NCBI GenBank assembly: GCA_027922465.2
Contig: BQMF02000170.1
Coordinates: 372,001 to 436,000, forward strand
DNA length: 64,000 nt
Direction: 5' to 3'
From: Turritopsis dohrnii
Lineage: Eukaryota; Cnidaria; Hydrozoa; Anthoathecata; Oceaniidae
The translations under genes were made by a program, and so were the position numbers. The notes below the pieces were generated by a model. It was not told the origin of the DNA. It worked only from the letters and a program-made list of their open reading frames with translations, and did no database searches. This document shows positions 1-10,211 of this stretch, in pieces; position 1 is the stretch's first letter, and the number at the start of each line of letters is the position of its first letter.

Positions 1-371
1 GTAATCATAAAGTTTGTACGTGATCATTATCGAATCGCATTCGAATGTCATAGGAATGGTTTCCCCCACGGGACTGCGAGACTGGTTTCAACGATCAACT
101 ATAATACATCACCTTATTCTACCATTATCAGGGCCTGTGTAAAATAAATTTTCTGCTAAAACAGTTGTACCAATTGTTTCTCGCTTATAGGATTCTTTTT
201 CACGCATCCCGAAAGGTTTTTAATTAAGGTTGCTAGAGGAAAATACTTTTTATTGTTAGGGCAGCTACGCAAATCGTCGTGAAAACCACTACTACGGAGC
301 CAACTTAATAACCAGAATTTGCTAGAAAAACATTGAAAATCTTCGCGTTTGACTTGAAGAAGTGATAAAAG

Positions 372-558
372 ATGTCTCGTTCTGCACAAAGTCTAGCACC
401 TAAGGCGCCAAATTATGCCCTGATTTTCTTTGAAGAGGACCAGTCCATGATGGTTCTTAAAACGAGTGTTGTGAATGCCACCGAAATTAAAGAAGGTGGT
501 GATTGTGAAGTGGTACTGAAGGGAAAAGTATTTAAAGGCAAAATGCTCAAGTTAAGTG
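372..558 (+). pseudogene. first exon of a broken BEN-domain gene (Tudor/SH3-like N-terminal module)
   Basis: The ATG at 372 opens a 62-residue segment that ends in a phase-1 GT donor at 559. Its core runs from NYALIFFEED through GGDCEVVLKGKVFKGKMLKLSG. The first exon of the BEN-domain gene at 51496-51652 has the same pattern (YALVLFDVDD, then VGEKCEAKFCGKFYAATILAIEG) and the same donor phase. I infer a small Tudor/SH3-like module upstream of a BEN domain. The matching downstream pieces on this strand are near 1659-1681, 7139-7195 and 7239-7719, interrupted by the pogo element. The exon itself is open; the gene as a whole is broken by the insertion and a nonsense codon. The function of this module is not known to me. 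Confidence 0.55.
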
Positions 559-578
559 GTAATTTAGATAACGTATAA

Positions 579-1658
579 ATGATATCCCGCCGCTTATAAT
601 ACCCTCATATAATCAGAGTAATATTTCTGTAGATGATATACATTGGCTTGACAATTGGGAAGCGGAGAATTTTGGAAAAGAGCAGTCAATAACGGTAAAC
701 GAAACTTATTCAAAACGAACAATTAACTAAAATATAATCAACTCAACTCTAATACATGATATACACATGACATAATACCATAAAGATTTAAAATTTTGCG
801 GTTATAAAATTTCGCGATTTTCACTAAAAGTTCGCGAAATTATGTATCCGCAAAATTTTCCACTATACTTTACTTATTTAGAATACTGAAGACAAAGAAA
901 ATCAAATCAAAATCAAATCAAAATCAAAATCAAATTAAGAAAATTTGATGCTACGGTCAATGCTACTATAGATTGTTTAATCTTCTTTAAAAATTTGAAA
1001 ATCGAATTATTACATGATCTAAGGCTCATTTATTCAAATAAATTTAACAATGTTTAACCACAAAGATTTGGTGTTCTGAAATTGTTGGAAATGTATGTAT
1101 AATATTTTAAGCTCACTCATGAACACCTTACTTAAATCTTTCATTTTTTAGAGTTCTGGTGATGATCTTCAAATTGTGGAAAAAAAGTCACAGCTTTGAG
1201 CTTTTTGAGATCGAGGTGAAATGCTTAAAAATAACATTACTGATACTAAAGTTTATTAAAAAAACTTTTTGTATTAACATATCAGCATAATAATCTTTTA
1301 GAGAATTCCACAATTCTTCCGCCATTGAACATTGCAAAGGATATTTCATCCAAAGTAAGGATTTTTCATCGGAATAAACCAACAACCCGTTATTGCCGGA
1401 AAAATTATTTAACATTTTGTTTTTAGCGGCATCAACCAATAACTTCAATCGAAAGTTTTACTGCGCAAAGCGAATATAAAGGAAAAAAACAATGCAACTT
1501 TACAAAAAAAAATTAGACAAATAAGTATTAAAGTACATTACAAAAAAAATGAACATTATTACAAAGGCAACCTGCTAAATTCAGAAAAATGCTAAACATT
1601 GATATGGTAGATAAATTAGTACAATACCAAAACTTTATAGGTACTTCATAATCAGGAA
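579..1658. other. intron or spacer of the broken BEN gene; no supported gene
   Basis: AT-rich sequence with a short imperfect AAATC-type repeat around 895-945. A minus-strand open stretch around 1188-1448 lacks a convincing ATG, splice sites or recognisable domain. I read this as intronic or decayed sequence between the first BEN exon and the exon interrupted by pogo. Confidence 0.4.
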
Positions 1659-2013
1659 AGTCGCCAGCTGGTAGTTTTAAATACCATATTTCCTCTAATA
1701 AGCGCTGCGACGCTTATTTAATTTTCGTGATTTTAGGTGTGGCGCTTATTAGAGGGAGGCGCTTATTTCGAAATTTCAATTTTCAAGTTTCTGAAGTTTT
1801 TGCCTATTCTTCGAATTTGATCGGTTGGCTGGGTGATATCCTTAGAAAAAGAGTTCTTGCTATAAAATTTGGGGTTCTATCGGGGTAAGTAACGTACGAG
1901 AAAGAATTAACAGATATGCATCGTGATGTTATATGTTTTTCTTCTATCAAATATAACAAAGTTTAAGAATGATATAAGTTTAGACATCAATTTCTTCGTC
2001 GCTTTCCTGGTGT

Positions 2014-2093
2014 ATAGCTCCCTTGGTAAGACGGTTGACTTGTAATACAAGGGTGACAGTTGGTAGTGGTTCAAATCCTGGCACTGTAGAATG
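2014..2093 (+). tRNA. degenerate tRNA-Thr(TGT)-like sequence, probably a pseudogene or SINE head
   Basis: TATAGCTCCCTTGGTAAGA resembles an internal A box, and GGTTCAAATCC matches a B box. Between them CTTGTAA sits where a tRNA-Thr(TGT) anticodon loop would be, followed by an AAGGG-type anticodon stem. The variable region and T arm are too long and pair poorly, and no clean acceptor stem forms. It lies in the left arm of the pogo element. I read it as a tRNA-derived relic and not a working tRNA gene. Confidence 0.35.
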
Positions 2094-2466
2094 CTAATGT
2101 GATATGAAAAAGTAACATATGCAACGAAAGCTATAATGAGATATATAAGTGCATGATGTGATGTAATGAACAAGTGCCTCAAATAACATAAATAAAAAAA
2201 CCAGAATCACCTATCAGTCTAGTATGTGCAAGTTCTCTGCCTTAAAATCTGAGGTATACATTCGTGGTGGAGGCCCACATCAGTGAATAGCGAGTTTAAG
2301 ATCCGACGACGAGAACGAAAACGGCGCCGAGGTTCTATGATTAAGGTTTACGTTCTCGTCATCGAAAACGACGAGGTTAAGAAAATCGAAAACCTTAAAC
2401 ATGGCGCATAATTTGCGCAAACATTCTCACACATTGCACAGTTTCAATCGCTTTTGAAATTAAAAA

Positions 2467-3534
2467 ATGAAGATGGATGAAGAGCTTTTATTTGTTGCTT
2501 ATGATATTGGAGACTTGAATGATGAAGAATTTATATTGCTCTACGATTTAAGTAGGAAAAATAATTTAAGTTTGCCGTATTGGAATTACCCTAGGTTTGT
2601 TTTGGAGAACTTGGAAAATGACGAATGTATTTCAGAGTTTAGATTCGAGAAAAACGATATCTATTTACTGTGTGAAGTGTTGGAAATTCCTGAATTTGTA
2701 GTTTGCTACAATGGAACTAAAGTAGCTGCTGTTGAAGCACTTTGCATTTTTCTGAAGAGGTTTGCTTACCCCTGCAGATACTTGGATATGATCGGTCGGT
2801 TTGGCAGGCCTGTACCAGGAATATGCTTGATCAGCAATCACATCATGACGTTTATATATAGGAGATGGGGTCATTTATTGAGTACCATGAATCAAAATTG
2901 GCTTTCCCCTGGTAATCTTCAAGTTTTTGCTGATGTAGTTCATCATATGGGTGCTCCTCTAGAAAACTGTTGGGGATTTGTTGATGGAACTGTCAGACCC
3001 ATATGTCGACCTGGGGAAAATCAACGAATAGTATACAATGGGCACAAAAAGGTTCATGCCATTAAATTTCAATCTGTTGTCACACCAAATGGCCTTATTG
3101 CCAATCTCTATGGACCTGTTGAGGGAAGAAAGCATGATAGTGGTATGCTTGGTGACTCAGGTTTGTTTCGGGAACTTCAACAATACGCACATGGCCCAAA
3201 TCACAACATTTTATGCATATATGGTGACCCAGCATATCCACTCAGACCACAATTGATGGGCCCCTTTAAGGGTGCTGCCATGACTCCTTTGCAGCAGGCA
3301 TGGAATAAATCAATGAGTGAAGTAAGAATATCTGTCGAGTGGATCTTTGGTGACGTCATAAACTATTTCAAATTTCTGGACTTCAAAAAAGGACTGAAAC
3401 TACAACTAAGTGCTGTTGGAAAAATGTATCTTTGTTGTGCCTTAATGCAAAATGCTCGTACTTGCTTGTATGGGAATACAACTTCAAAATATTTTGGCTT
3501 ACAACCTATATCAATTAACGAATATTTTCAGTAA
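2467..3534 (+). CDS. PIF/Harbinger DDE nuclease (transposase)
   Basis: A single open frame of 355 residues with an ATG at 2467. The DDE_Tnp_4-type nuclease core is visible: first Asp in WGFVDGTVRPICRP (about residue 170), the GPVEGRKHDSGML motif, second Asp in IYGDPAYPLRPQLMGPF, and the Glu in SEVRISVEWIFGDV. These would form the metal-binding site that cuts the element's ends. The length matches the 330-450 residues usual in this family. No stop or frame lesion is present. It works with a Myb/SANT-like partner that in known Harbingers binds the ends and helps nuclear entry; that partner is encoded convergently in the same element. Confidence 0.93.
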   Translation: MKMDEELLFVAYDIGDLNDEEFILLYDLSRKNNLSLPYWNYPRFVLENLENDECISEFRFEKNDIYLLCEVLEIPEFVVCYNGTKVAAVEALCIFLKRFAYPCRYLDMIGRFGRPVPGICLISNHIMTFIYRRWGHLLSTMNQNWLSPGNLQVFADVVHHMGAPLENCWGFVDGTVRPICRPGENQRIVYNGHKKVHAIKFQSVVTPNGLIANLYGPVEGRKHDSGMLGDSGLFRELQQYAHGPNHNILCIYGDPAYPLRPQLMGPFKGAAMTPLQQAWNKSMSEVRISVEWIFGDVINYFKFLDFKKGLKLQLSAVGKMYLCCALMQNARTCLYGNTTSKYFGLQPISINEYFQ

Positions 3535-3830
3535 AGTCTTTTGAAAAGTTATGAAAAATATACTTTGAATGGACTGTAATATAATTGTAAAAACAGTAAA
3601 AAAAACACAACAGTTCAGACATTTTTCAGTTATTCAAATCAATCCAATCCAGCAATAATCTTGGAATTCAATTATTTACTTAACCGTACTGACTGAAAAT
3701 TACCCGAACAATAAAATAGTTTATATAAAATATGCAGCATGTACAATAGCAACATTCATATGCATTCCATGCTGCATGATAACAAAAAGTTCAACAAAAA
3801 TAAGCCATCGCAAGCAAGAAAGTTATATTG

Positions 3831-4664
3831 TCACTCTTTCAATTTTTTAAACATTTCTAACAACAATACATTTTGCTGCTGAAACATAGCAAGTTGAGCC
3901 TGTTGTGCCTGCTGTGTATTATGGATTTGCTGAGTTTGAAGCATAATTTCCTGCTGTTTCAATTTTAATTCTTCCTGTCGAAGTTTAAATTCCCTCTCTG
4001 ATTTTTCGGCTAAAAATGTGAACACATCAGATGACGATCTACGTACACGTTTACACTTTGGTTCTACATCACCTTCTTTACGATTCCGAGACTCACCAAA
4101 TGTTTCCAGTGACAATTTCCTAATTTCTTGTGCTTTAACAAGTTCTTCTTCGTTTTTGGATTTTTTTTCAGCTGTATCCTTTTTTCTTTCCTTATCAGCC
4201 TCATCAAATCTCTGTATAAGATCTAGCAAAGCCTCATCAATTTCACTGTGCTCTGGTGAAATTCCAGATGCCTTTTCCTCATCACTCCACTTTTTTTTGT
4301 ACTTCTTGACTAAAAGACTATAACGATCTCTAACTGACCGAGGTGTTACTTTGAACATTGGTTCTTCCAAGGAGCTTAAAATAGCTGCAACTTCATCCCA
4401 ACACTGTCCCCGCTCGACACTTCCATAACGTTGAGTCCAAGGCTGTAAGTGCAGAATTTCTCGAAGTAAGTAAATATCATGTTGCTCTGACCACAACATT
4501 TGTCGTCTACAAAATAAAAAAAATAAAAATTAGTATTTTTTTTTCTCATCACAGAGTTAAAAAAAAGTCAAAATAAAACATTTTTGTGATATTTTTTTAA
4601 CATTAAGTGCATTTAAATAAATGAAAACTTACTGTTTAGTATTCTCTGTTGTTTCTGCAGCCAT
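3831..4664 (-). CDS. Myb/SANT-like DNA-binding partner of the Harbinger nuclease
   Basis: Two exons: 4664-4633 (MAAETTENTK..) and 4506-3831, joined in phase across a GTAAGT..TTTTGTAG intron, giving 235 residues. The N-terminal third is a Myb/SANT-like helical domain with W-spaced aromatic residues (MLWSEQHDIYLLREI, LQPWTQRYGSVERGQCWDEV, RDRYSLLVKKYKKKW), as in MADF/Myb partners of PIF/Harbinger. The C-terminal half is a charged then Gln-rich coiled coil. In known families this protein recruits the nuclease to the inverted repeats. The frame is intact. The role is inferred from family and context. Confidence 0.85.
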
Positions 4665-4879
4665 CTTTTTTAAAGGAAATTCCTATCGTTTCCAGAAAAC
4701 GTGAAAACATTGCTTTTCACGTTCGGACCGTGCCGCGAGAACTTCAAACACATGAGGGGAATGACCTTGCACATGCGCACATTGCAATTTACTACGACGT
4801 TGCTGTTCTCGTCGTCGGATCTTAAACTCGCTAATAACACTGCCAGTTCCCCCGGCCTCGTTAAAATAAATTAAAAAAA

Positions 4880-6052
4880 TCAAATCAAATGAAACGGCTC
4901 GCATGCATCCTCAACATCCGAATCTGTTATATTCTTAAATGGATTTATTTGACTCTCTTCCTCTTGCAAGATATTCAGGGATTCTCTTAACCGTGATGCT
5001 CCATCAGGACAAGCTCCCTCCTTTTTAAAACAATGAATCTTATCATCTTCACTACCATCGATTGGCAGGCTCAAACCGCATGTCTTAAAGGCGATAACCG
5101 AATCAACATTGAAACTTTTCAAACGTTGTTTGATTGGTTGCATCATGTGGCATTGAAAGGAATCCCAAGCTAACAAGCGCATTTGAAAAGAAAATTTACC
5201 AATAACTGTTCGAATGTATTCTAATGTCAATTCCTCATTCATCCAAGCATTTGAAGATGAAGCGATAACACATTTAGATTTGTATTCATCATTTAAAACC
5301 TTGCATTCCCGCTTTGCACCCCCAAAGACGATGAATGGTTTGAGCCGTGTTCCATCAGCTGTTGCTGTAAGGCAAACAGAAACTCTGACTTTTTCGTGGC
5401 CAGTGGTCTTTAAAGGAATGTCTTTTTTTCCTTTGCTTTCTACAGTTGTCCCAGAGAGCATGTCTGACCAAACTGCAGTTTCATCCATTGCAATGATCGA
5501 ACCAGCGGAGTATTTAAATTTTCTTTGTAATCGTCGGCACTGTAAAACATACATGACAAGTTTGTCGACCATGCAGCTAGGATTCTTTTGAGCGGTAGTG
5601 GTTCTTCTCCTTAGAGAGAGTCCGTTTCTTTTCATGAATTTCTCCAACCATCCACGACTGGCTACAAAGCTCTCTTTTACAGCAGGGTCATCGGTGCTTT
5701 TGTCATGGATAATCTTTGCTTTCTTCATCATAATTAATTTTCGAAAAACTCTAAGCATTGCTGATCTATGATCCATTATCCACATAAGTACTTCTTCTTC
5801 TAAATCCTCATTTGTGAGCTTTCTTCCTCCGCCATCAAGTCTTCTTCTTGTCAGTCCACCTTTATCAGCAACCCTGGCTTTGATGTCGTCTATTTTGGCT
5901 CTCCATTCAGGAACTCTCTTCTCGTCAACATTGTACCGCCTTCCTGCTTGGCGATTGGAATTCTTGATGACATATTCCACAATTTCCTTCTTCAAATCCA
6001 AGTAATAGGATTTGACTTTTTCTCCTTTGTGTGAATTCTCGGTTGGAGCCAT
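4880..6052 (-). CDS. pogo-like transposase, C-terminal catalytic part internally shortened
   Basis: 390 residues from the ATG at 6052; the open frame runs further upstream without another ATG. The N-terminus carries helix-turn-helix regions (YYLDLKKEIVEYVIKNSN; RGWLEKFMKRNGLSLRRRTT, a Tc5/CENP-B-type signature). The DDE core has the first Asp in IIAMDETAVWSDM and the second in LLAWDSFQCHM. The third Asp region, normally a GxTSxLQPLD-type motif followed by 60-100 residues, is shrunken to CGLSLPID and runs directly into the acidic tail (DDKIHCFKKEGACPDG) that in related proteins lies further on. I infer an internal in-frame deletion, so this copy may be inactive. It matches POGK-like pogo proteins in layout. 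Confidence 0.85.
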   Translation of the reverse strand: MAPTENSHKGEKVKSYYLDLKKEIVEYVIKNSNRQAGRRYNVDEKRVPEWRAKIDDIKARVADKGGLTRRRLDGGGRKLTNEDLEEEVLMWIMDHRSAMLRVFRKLIMMKKAKIIHDKSTDDPAVKESFVASRGWLEKFMKRNGLSLRRRTTTAQKNPSCMVDKLVMYVLQCRRLQRKFKYSAGSIIAMDETAVWSDMLSGTTVESKGKKDIPLKTTGHEKVRVSVCLTATADGTRLKPFIVFGGAKRECKVLNDEYKSKCVIASSSNAWMNEELTLEYIRTVIGKFSFQMRLLAWDSFQCHMMQPIKQRLKSFNVDSVIAFKTCGLSLPIDGSEDDKIHCFKKEGACPDGASRLRESLNILQEEESQINPFKNITDSDVEDACEPFHLI

Positions 6053-6236
6053 GTTTATATTTTGCACACACACCTCGCGCACCAGAAATATTTTGTTTAT
6101 ACATTAGAACGACTTCATATTTTTGTTTCAAAATCAAGCAATGTAATAGCTTCATTCCATCTTTTCAAAATTTAAACAAACTGCAATGACTTCGCTTCCT
6201 TCCACACTGTCTCTTCATTCAAGGAGAGGGCGAAAC

Positions 6237-6990
6237 ATGGCTAGAACTATTCCAAGAAGCTTTTTCTTTGCCTTTACTGTGAAGTTTGAAACAAACATAC
6301 TAGGCCACCATGTCTACGAAGATGTTTGGACTCCAACGATGGGAGAGAAATTCAACTGCAAACCAGACGAAAGAGAAGAAGCCAAAGAATATGATGAATA
6401 CACCATAGGTGTATAGCCGCAGGTTACAGTAAGAGATGAAGACAAATCCGACAAAAAATCTAAAGAAGAAAATGAAAATACGGAATCAGAACCCAAGCAC
6501 TACACCAGTCGGTGAAAATGAAAAAGGTGAACCAAGCGAAACAAACAAAACGAACAAAGTATCCAAAGCCAAAGGAAGAAAATCAACCAAAGGAAGTAAA
6601 GCAGCAAAAGGAAGTAAAGCAGACCAAGAAAACGAGGTCCCGATCGAACCAGTATCTGAGGAGGTCAATAAAGCAGTTGTCGAAATAGATAGGAACGATA
6701 TGGGAGAAAAGGATGAGGAGTTTTTAGTCGGACATTTACCTACTGAACTCTCCAAACTTACGACACAATTTTTGAAAGCTGATAAAACTAATACGATAGT
6801 CCCACAAGTGACAGGAAAAAGAAAGCGAGAGCTTGGCTTGGTTGTCCCTGCCAAATTTCTTTGCTTTTCAGCGAACAGTAAAATTTCTAAAATATTATAT
6901 GAGGAACTCGTTAATAAGAAGTGTAAATATAGCTATCTAGAACTTTCTGTAGACGCTTATCGCAATAAGAAAACTATAGAGTTCAAGTAA
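6237..6990 (+). pseudogene. HIRAN-like protein gene of the pogo element, with a nonsense codon and frame shift
   Basis: From the ATG at 6237 the frame reads YEDVWTPTMGEKFNCKPDE..YDEYTIGV and then hits TAG at 6414. The rest lies in another frame (6436-6990): a Lys/Glu/Ser-rich linker, then EEFLVGHLPTELSKLTTQFL and VPQVTGKRKRELGLVVPAKF. Together these match a HIRAN-like fold common in invertebrate repeat-borne proteins (VWxPxxGExxxCxxE..VGHLPxxxSxxxxxFL..VTGKR). It lies divergently from the pogo transposase across about 180 bp, inside the pogo inverted repeats, so it was probably an accessory gene of the element. HIRAN domains in HLTF bind DNA 3' ends; a similar role here is only a guess. Confidence 0.6.
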
Positions 6991-7238
6991 AAGTATTCAA
7001 GTCTCATTTTCTCTTGGTTTTCTAATAAGCGCCACATTTGAAGGTGCGGCGCTTATTAGAGGGCGGCGCTAATTTCTAAATTCAAATTTTAGGTGCGGCG
7101 CTTATAAGAGGGCGGTGCTTATTGGAGGAAATACGGTAACCTGGAAGAAAAAATAGAAAGGGTTTGTACTCATTGTAGCTTTAGTTGCTACAGTAATAAT
7201 AATAATAAAAACATATAATACATGATATTATCGTACAG

Positions 7239-7719
7239 GAATGAAAAGCAACTGGTAACATTGAGCGATTTGGATATTGATTTGCCAATGGGGTCCCAGG
7301 AAGTACCATGCCAGTCATCCACAGTACCAGCATCACTGCCACCACCACCACCAACCTTTCCAATTACCAACCCAATAAATAATCCATCTATTCCCTTGAC
7401 TTTGCCAACATCAGTTTTCCCTAATCCAATGTCAATGTTTGCAACAGTTGGAAATGTTTCTAGTTCATCAATTTCCACAGATATGACCAGTTATGCATTT
7501 GATTTGGTCAAAAGCATATTTTCATCAGATGTTTTGAAAACTTCATCATTGAAAGGCGTGCGGGGATGCAAGAAACTTGATCCACAACAAGTGAAGTGGG
7601 TCAAGCAGTAAACTATGATGAAATTCAACATAACTGAGGGTCAATGGCTTGCTGTTTACGAAAAACTGCAAACCAGGCTACAAAATTACAGGGTAAAACT
7701 GAACCAGGAATCCCAATAG
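7239..7719 (+). pseudogene. BEN-domain exon of the broken BEN gene, with a nonsense codon
   Basis: An acceptor TCGTACAG precedes 7239. The exon encodes a Pro-rich linker and then a BEN-like domain (YAFDLVKSIFSSDVLKTSSLKGVRG, LDPQQVKWVKQ). TAA at 7609-7611 interrupts the frame, but the same frame continues (FNITEGQWLAVYEKLQTRLQNYR) to TAG at 7717. The intact relative at 50069-50815 has Gln in the aligned position, so CAA to TAA is the likely lesion. BEN domains bind DNA or chromatin. Part of the upstream coiled-coil exon, with VCTHC, is at 7139-7195 and continues to 1659-1681 across the pogo insertion. Confidence 0.65.
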
Positions 7720-7729
7720 ATACATGTTT

Positions 7730-8380
7730 TTATATGAATATCAGAATACCTGTTTTCTTCTTCCAACCATAGTTGGATTCAAAGAGATATTCAATGTACC
7801 ATTTTCCAATTTGTTCTGGTTTACTATTAGTACTCCAAACTTTCAACCATAATATTCTCCGGCTTGCTGTATCGATACAACCATAAATTGCCAAAGGGAA
7901 GGTACAATTTTGATACCCCTTCAGCTTATCATGGCCATCCAATGACCAAACCCAGTTGGGTCCTTTTGAAGTGAAATAATCTCTGAGTTTCTTCTTATTT
8001 TGAGGTCTACGCCCTTCCAACAATTCAGGGTTCACATCATACATTATATTATGAATCAGATCACGTGGCACTCAGAGGCCACATTTCTGTTTAACTTTCT
8101 GGTGCAAAGCTCTGTATCCTAGTAATGAACCTGGTCCTTTCATTTCTTCCTTAACAATATCTTTTACTTCATTTGCTGTTACTTTATAATCAGTATAATA
8201 AATATTGAAGTATCTCAATCTGCGATCAAGAGTTCTCATGCTCCATTTATAATCTTGAAAATCCCTTCTCAGGAAATCAAGCATTTCGTGACGTTGTGTA
8301 TTACGTAAAACATATTGTTCCAGGGCATTTTTTAATGATTCATTGTTTTGCCAACTCTTGCATATGCCATAACTTATCAA
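7730..8380 (-). pseudogene. N-terminal half of an integrase-like (rve/DDE) transposase, with a nonsense codon
   Basis: Reading 8380 to 7730, the frame shows a helical N-terminal region (DYKWSMRTLDRRLRYFNIYY, GYRALHQKVKQKCGL), a TGA at the 8071/8072 border, and then the same frame continues with NWVWSLDGHDKLKGYQNCTF and YGCIDTASRRILWLKVW. WSLDGHDK holds the first catalytic Asp of an integrase-like core. The TGA falls where CGA (Arg) would be natural, a CpG-type transition. The expected second Asp and Glu are not downstream on this strand but on the opposite strand at 8824-10170. I infer an inversion. IS3EU-type or a related rve transposon is possible. Confidence 0.7.
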
Positions 8381-8823
8381 AATTTACTTTAAACATTGCC
8401 ACCTTTCTTTTTGCGGACTGTAGCGTACCAAGCGAGAAAAACCGAATGAGCGCTAATAGCCATAGCTGTAGATATCGTTTTTGGCAGTTGGCAGTTCTCG
8501 GCCACGCACATGGTTTATGAATTTTTTTATTATTTGTTTTTCATATCAAAAACTTACAAATTTGATATAATTTGAAAATAGAAACGATAAAAACATAATT
8601 TTTAATAAAAGAAAAAAAAAAAAAAAATTGAAATCCAGAAATAAGATTTTTTACAAATACAAAACTATTAAGAAAAAAATATCATTGCTTTTGTTTTTGG
8701 CAGCTCTCGGCCACCATACAGCTGCATGCTATTTTCAAGAACTACGTAGTATGATGAGTAGCACTGAACTTAAATACAATTATATTTCATGACTGTGAAG
8801 TAATACACTTCTTAACAGCCCCA

Positions 8824-10170
8824 GCGCTAAAAGTGAACTCCCTATGAACACTAATTATTTACGTGTGGACAAAGGTACAGAGACTGGTACTATGGCAACT
8901 ATTCATGCCTTTCTACAAAGTCAACATATTGATGATCAGTTGGATGATCCAACAGATTCGATAATTTATGGTCCCTCAACCACTAATCAGGTATATAATT
9001 TTGCATTTCAATAACCTTTTAAAGCAACCTTATAGTTATCTTCTTTGCTTTTCAGATAGAATGTTGGTGGAGAGAATTCCACGAAAAAAGGACTTATATG
9101 GCTGAAAGACCGAAGACATTATGATCCTTTCAATGAACGAAACAGGTATTTAATATGAATTTATTGCATGATATAGCTTTATACTCAACTTTGCATCACC
9201 TACCTGTTACCTGCAATTTCTCACCTTACCTGAGGTATATTAATTCCTAAATGGAGGTCAAAAAACTGACTGGACTTGATGAAAATAAATAGAAAAAAAT
9301 GCCAGGTGTCATACTACTTTTTTATCAGTTTAAAAACATCTGATGAGGTATATATTATTATTGTATAATGTACATAGAGCTTGTTGTCTATTTTCTCCAT
9401 TGGTCTTTTATCTTTGTCTACAAATTAATTATATACTCTGTTTTAGATTAGCTATGATGTATGTTATGATTCCTGTAATCCAAAGAGAACTTGATGAGTT
9501 CAAGGATATGATTTGGAACACACATCGTATACGAAAACAAAAAGGGGTTTATCTACCTGATGGCATACCAGACCACATTTATGCGTTTCCAGAAAAATAT
9601 GATATGGAAGAATGTGGTAAGCTAACCTTTCATACAGTAAAAAAAAGAAATAAAAGAAAAACTCAATACCCAGGAAAATAAAACCTAATAAGTCTGTAGC
9701 AAGTAAACTGTTATATATATTGAAACTGCTGAATTAGGTTATTTTCGAGCTTTAGAAAATAGTTATTGGAAACGTTTTGGAGAGCAGTAATAGATTTGAT
9801 TTGATTTTTTAAAACCATTTAAAACTAACATGTAAAGAATACAATAACCTATCAATAATGAACAAATCCAACTCAAGATACAGTGTCCAATAGAAGTTAC
9901 TAAAAACACACTTTGTTATTCTTCTGTATTAAAAGTAATGATGCATCAAAATGACTGGTAAACTGAAGACTTGATATTCTATGTATTTCAGGATTTAAAG
10001 TAACTGATGAACAACTGGGAGTTGTAGCAGAGGTTTCTGGCATCTTGAATGCCCCTTCGGATTACTTGGACCCAGAAACAAGAGCAGAGTTTGAAGATGT
10101 CATAAAAGAGCCACTAAAAATCCCTTCAAAAGAATATCTAAAATATTATCTCATGCTGAAATATAGTTGA
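8824..10170 (+). pseudogene. C-terminal half of the same integrase-like transposase, inverted relative to the first half
   Basis: Pieces with clean splice borders: from about 8824 to 8991 (LRVDKGTETGTMATIHAFLQ, second catalytic Asp); 9057-9147 (IECWWREFHEK, the catalytic Glu, then a shift to a frame reading DRRHYDPFNERNR); 9447-9616 (MIPVIQRELDEFKDMIWNTH, LPDGIPDHIYAFPEKYDMEECG); and 9992-10170, ending in TGA. Introns start GT and end CAG/TAG. This is the tail of the family whose head lies at 7730-8380 on the minus strand. The frame change in the second exon and the inverted head make it a pseudogene. The order of the pieces agrees with a single spliced parent gene. Confidence 0.65.
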
Positions 10171-10211
10171 AATATAAACAAATATAAACTGATTTCCTAT
10201 GAATGTTTTTC

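Larger units (their letters stand above)
2289..4832 (+). mobile_element. complete PIF/Harbinger transposon nested in the pogo element
   Basis: Near-perfect inverted ends of about 28 bp start AGCGAGTTTAAGATCCGACG at 2289 and recur in reverse complement ending at 4832. AAT directly repeats at 2286-2288 and 4833-4835, a 3-bp duplication of the size typical for this superfamily. It holds two convergent genes, a DDE nuclease (2467-3534, plus) and a Myb/SANT-like protein (3831-4664, minus), which is the canonical two-gene Harbinger layout. Both frames are open, so the element could be autonomous. CAGTG motifs lie just outside each TIR (2281-2285; CACTG 4838-4842), so the exact termini could be a few bases further out. 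Confidence 0.88.
1684..7136 (-). mobile_element. pogo/Tigger-like DNA transposon carrying a transposase and a HIRAN-like gene, with a Harbinger inserted in it
   Basis: The left end CCATATTTCCTCTAATAAGC and the right end, read in reverse complement, CCGTATTTCCTCCAATAAGC form terminal inverted repeats. Each is flanked by TA (1682-1683 and 7137-7138), the expected pogo/Tc1-mariner target duplication. GCGCTTATTAGAGG-type motifs are repeated just inside both ends. Inside are a minus-strand pogo transposase (4880-6052), a plus-strand HIRAN-like gene (6237-6990) and a complete PIF/Harbinger element (2289-4832). Without the Harbinger the element is about 2.9 kb. Removing it at the TA restores an open reading frame in the flanking BEN-gene exon, which supports the boundaries. 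Orientation is assigned from the transposase. Confidence 0.85.

Noticed and set aside
1188..1448. Minus-strand frame of 86 codons
   Set aside because: No ATG at the start, no clear splice sites, no known domain.
6314..6854. Minus-strand Ser-rich frames opposite the HIRAN-like gene
   Set aside because: Complement of the Lys/Glu-rich linker; no independent support.
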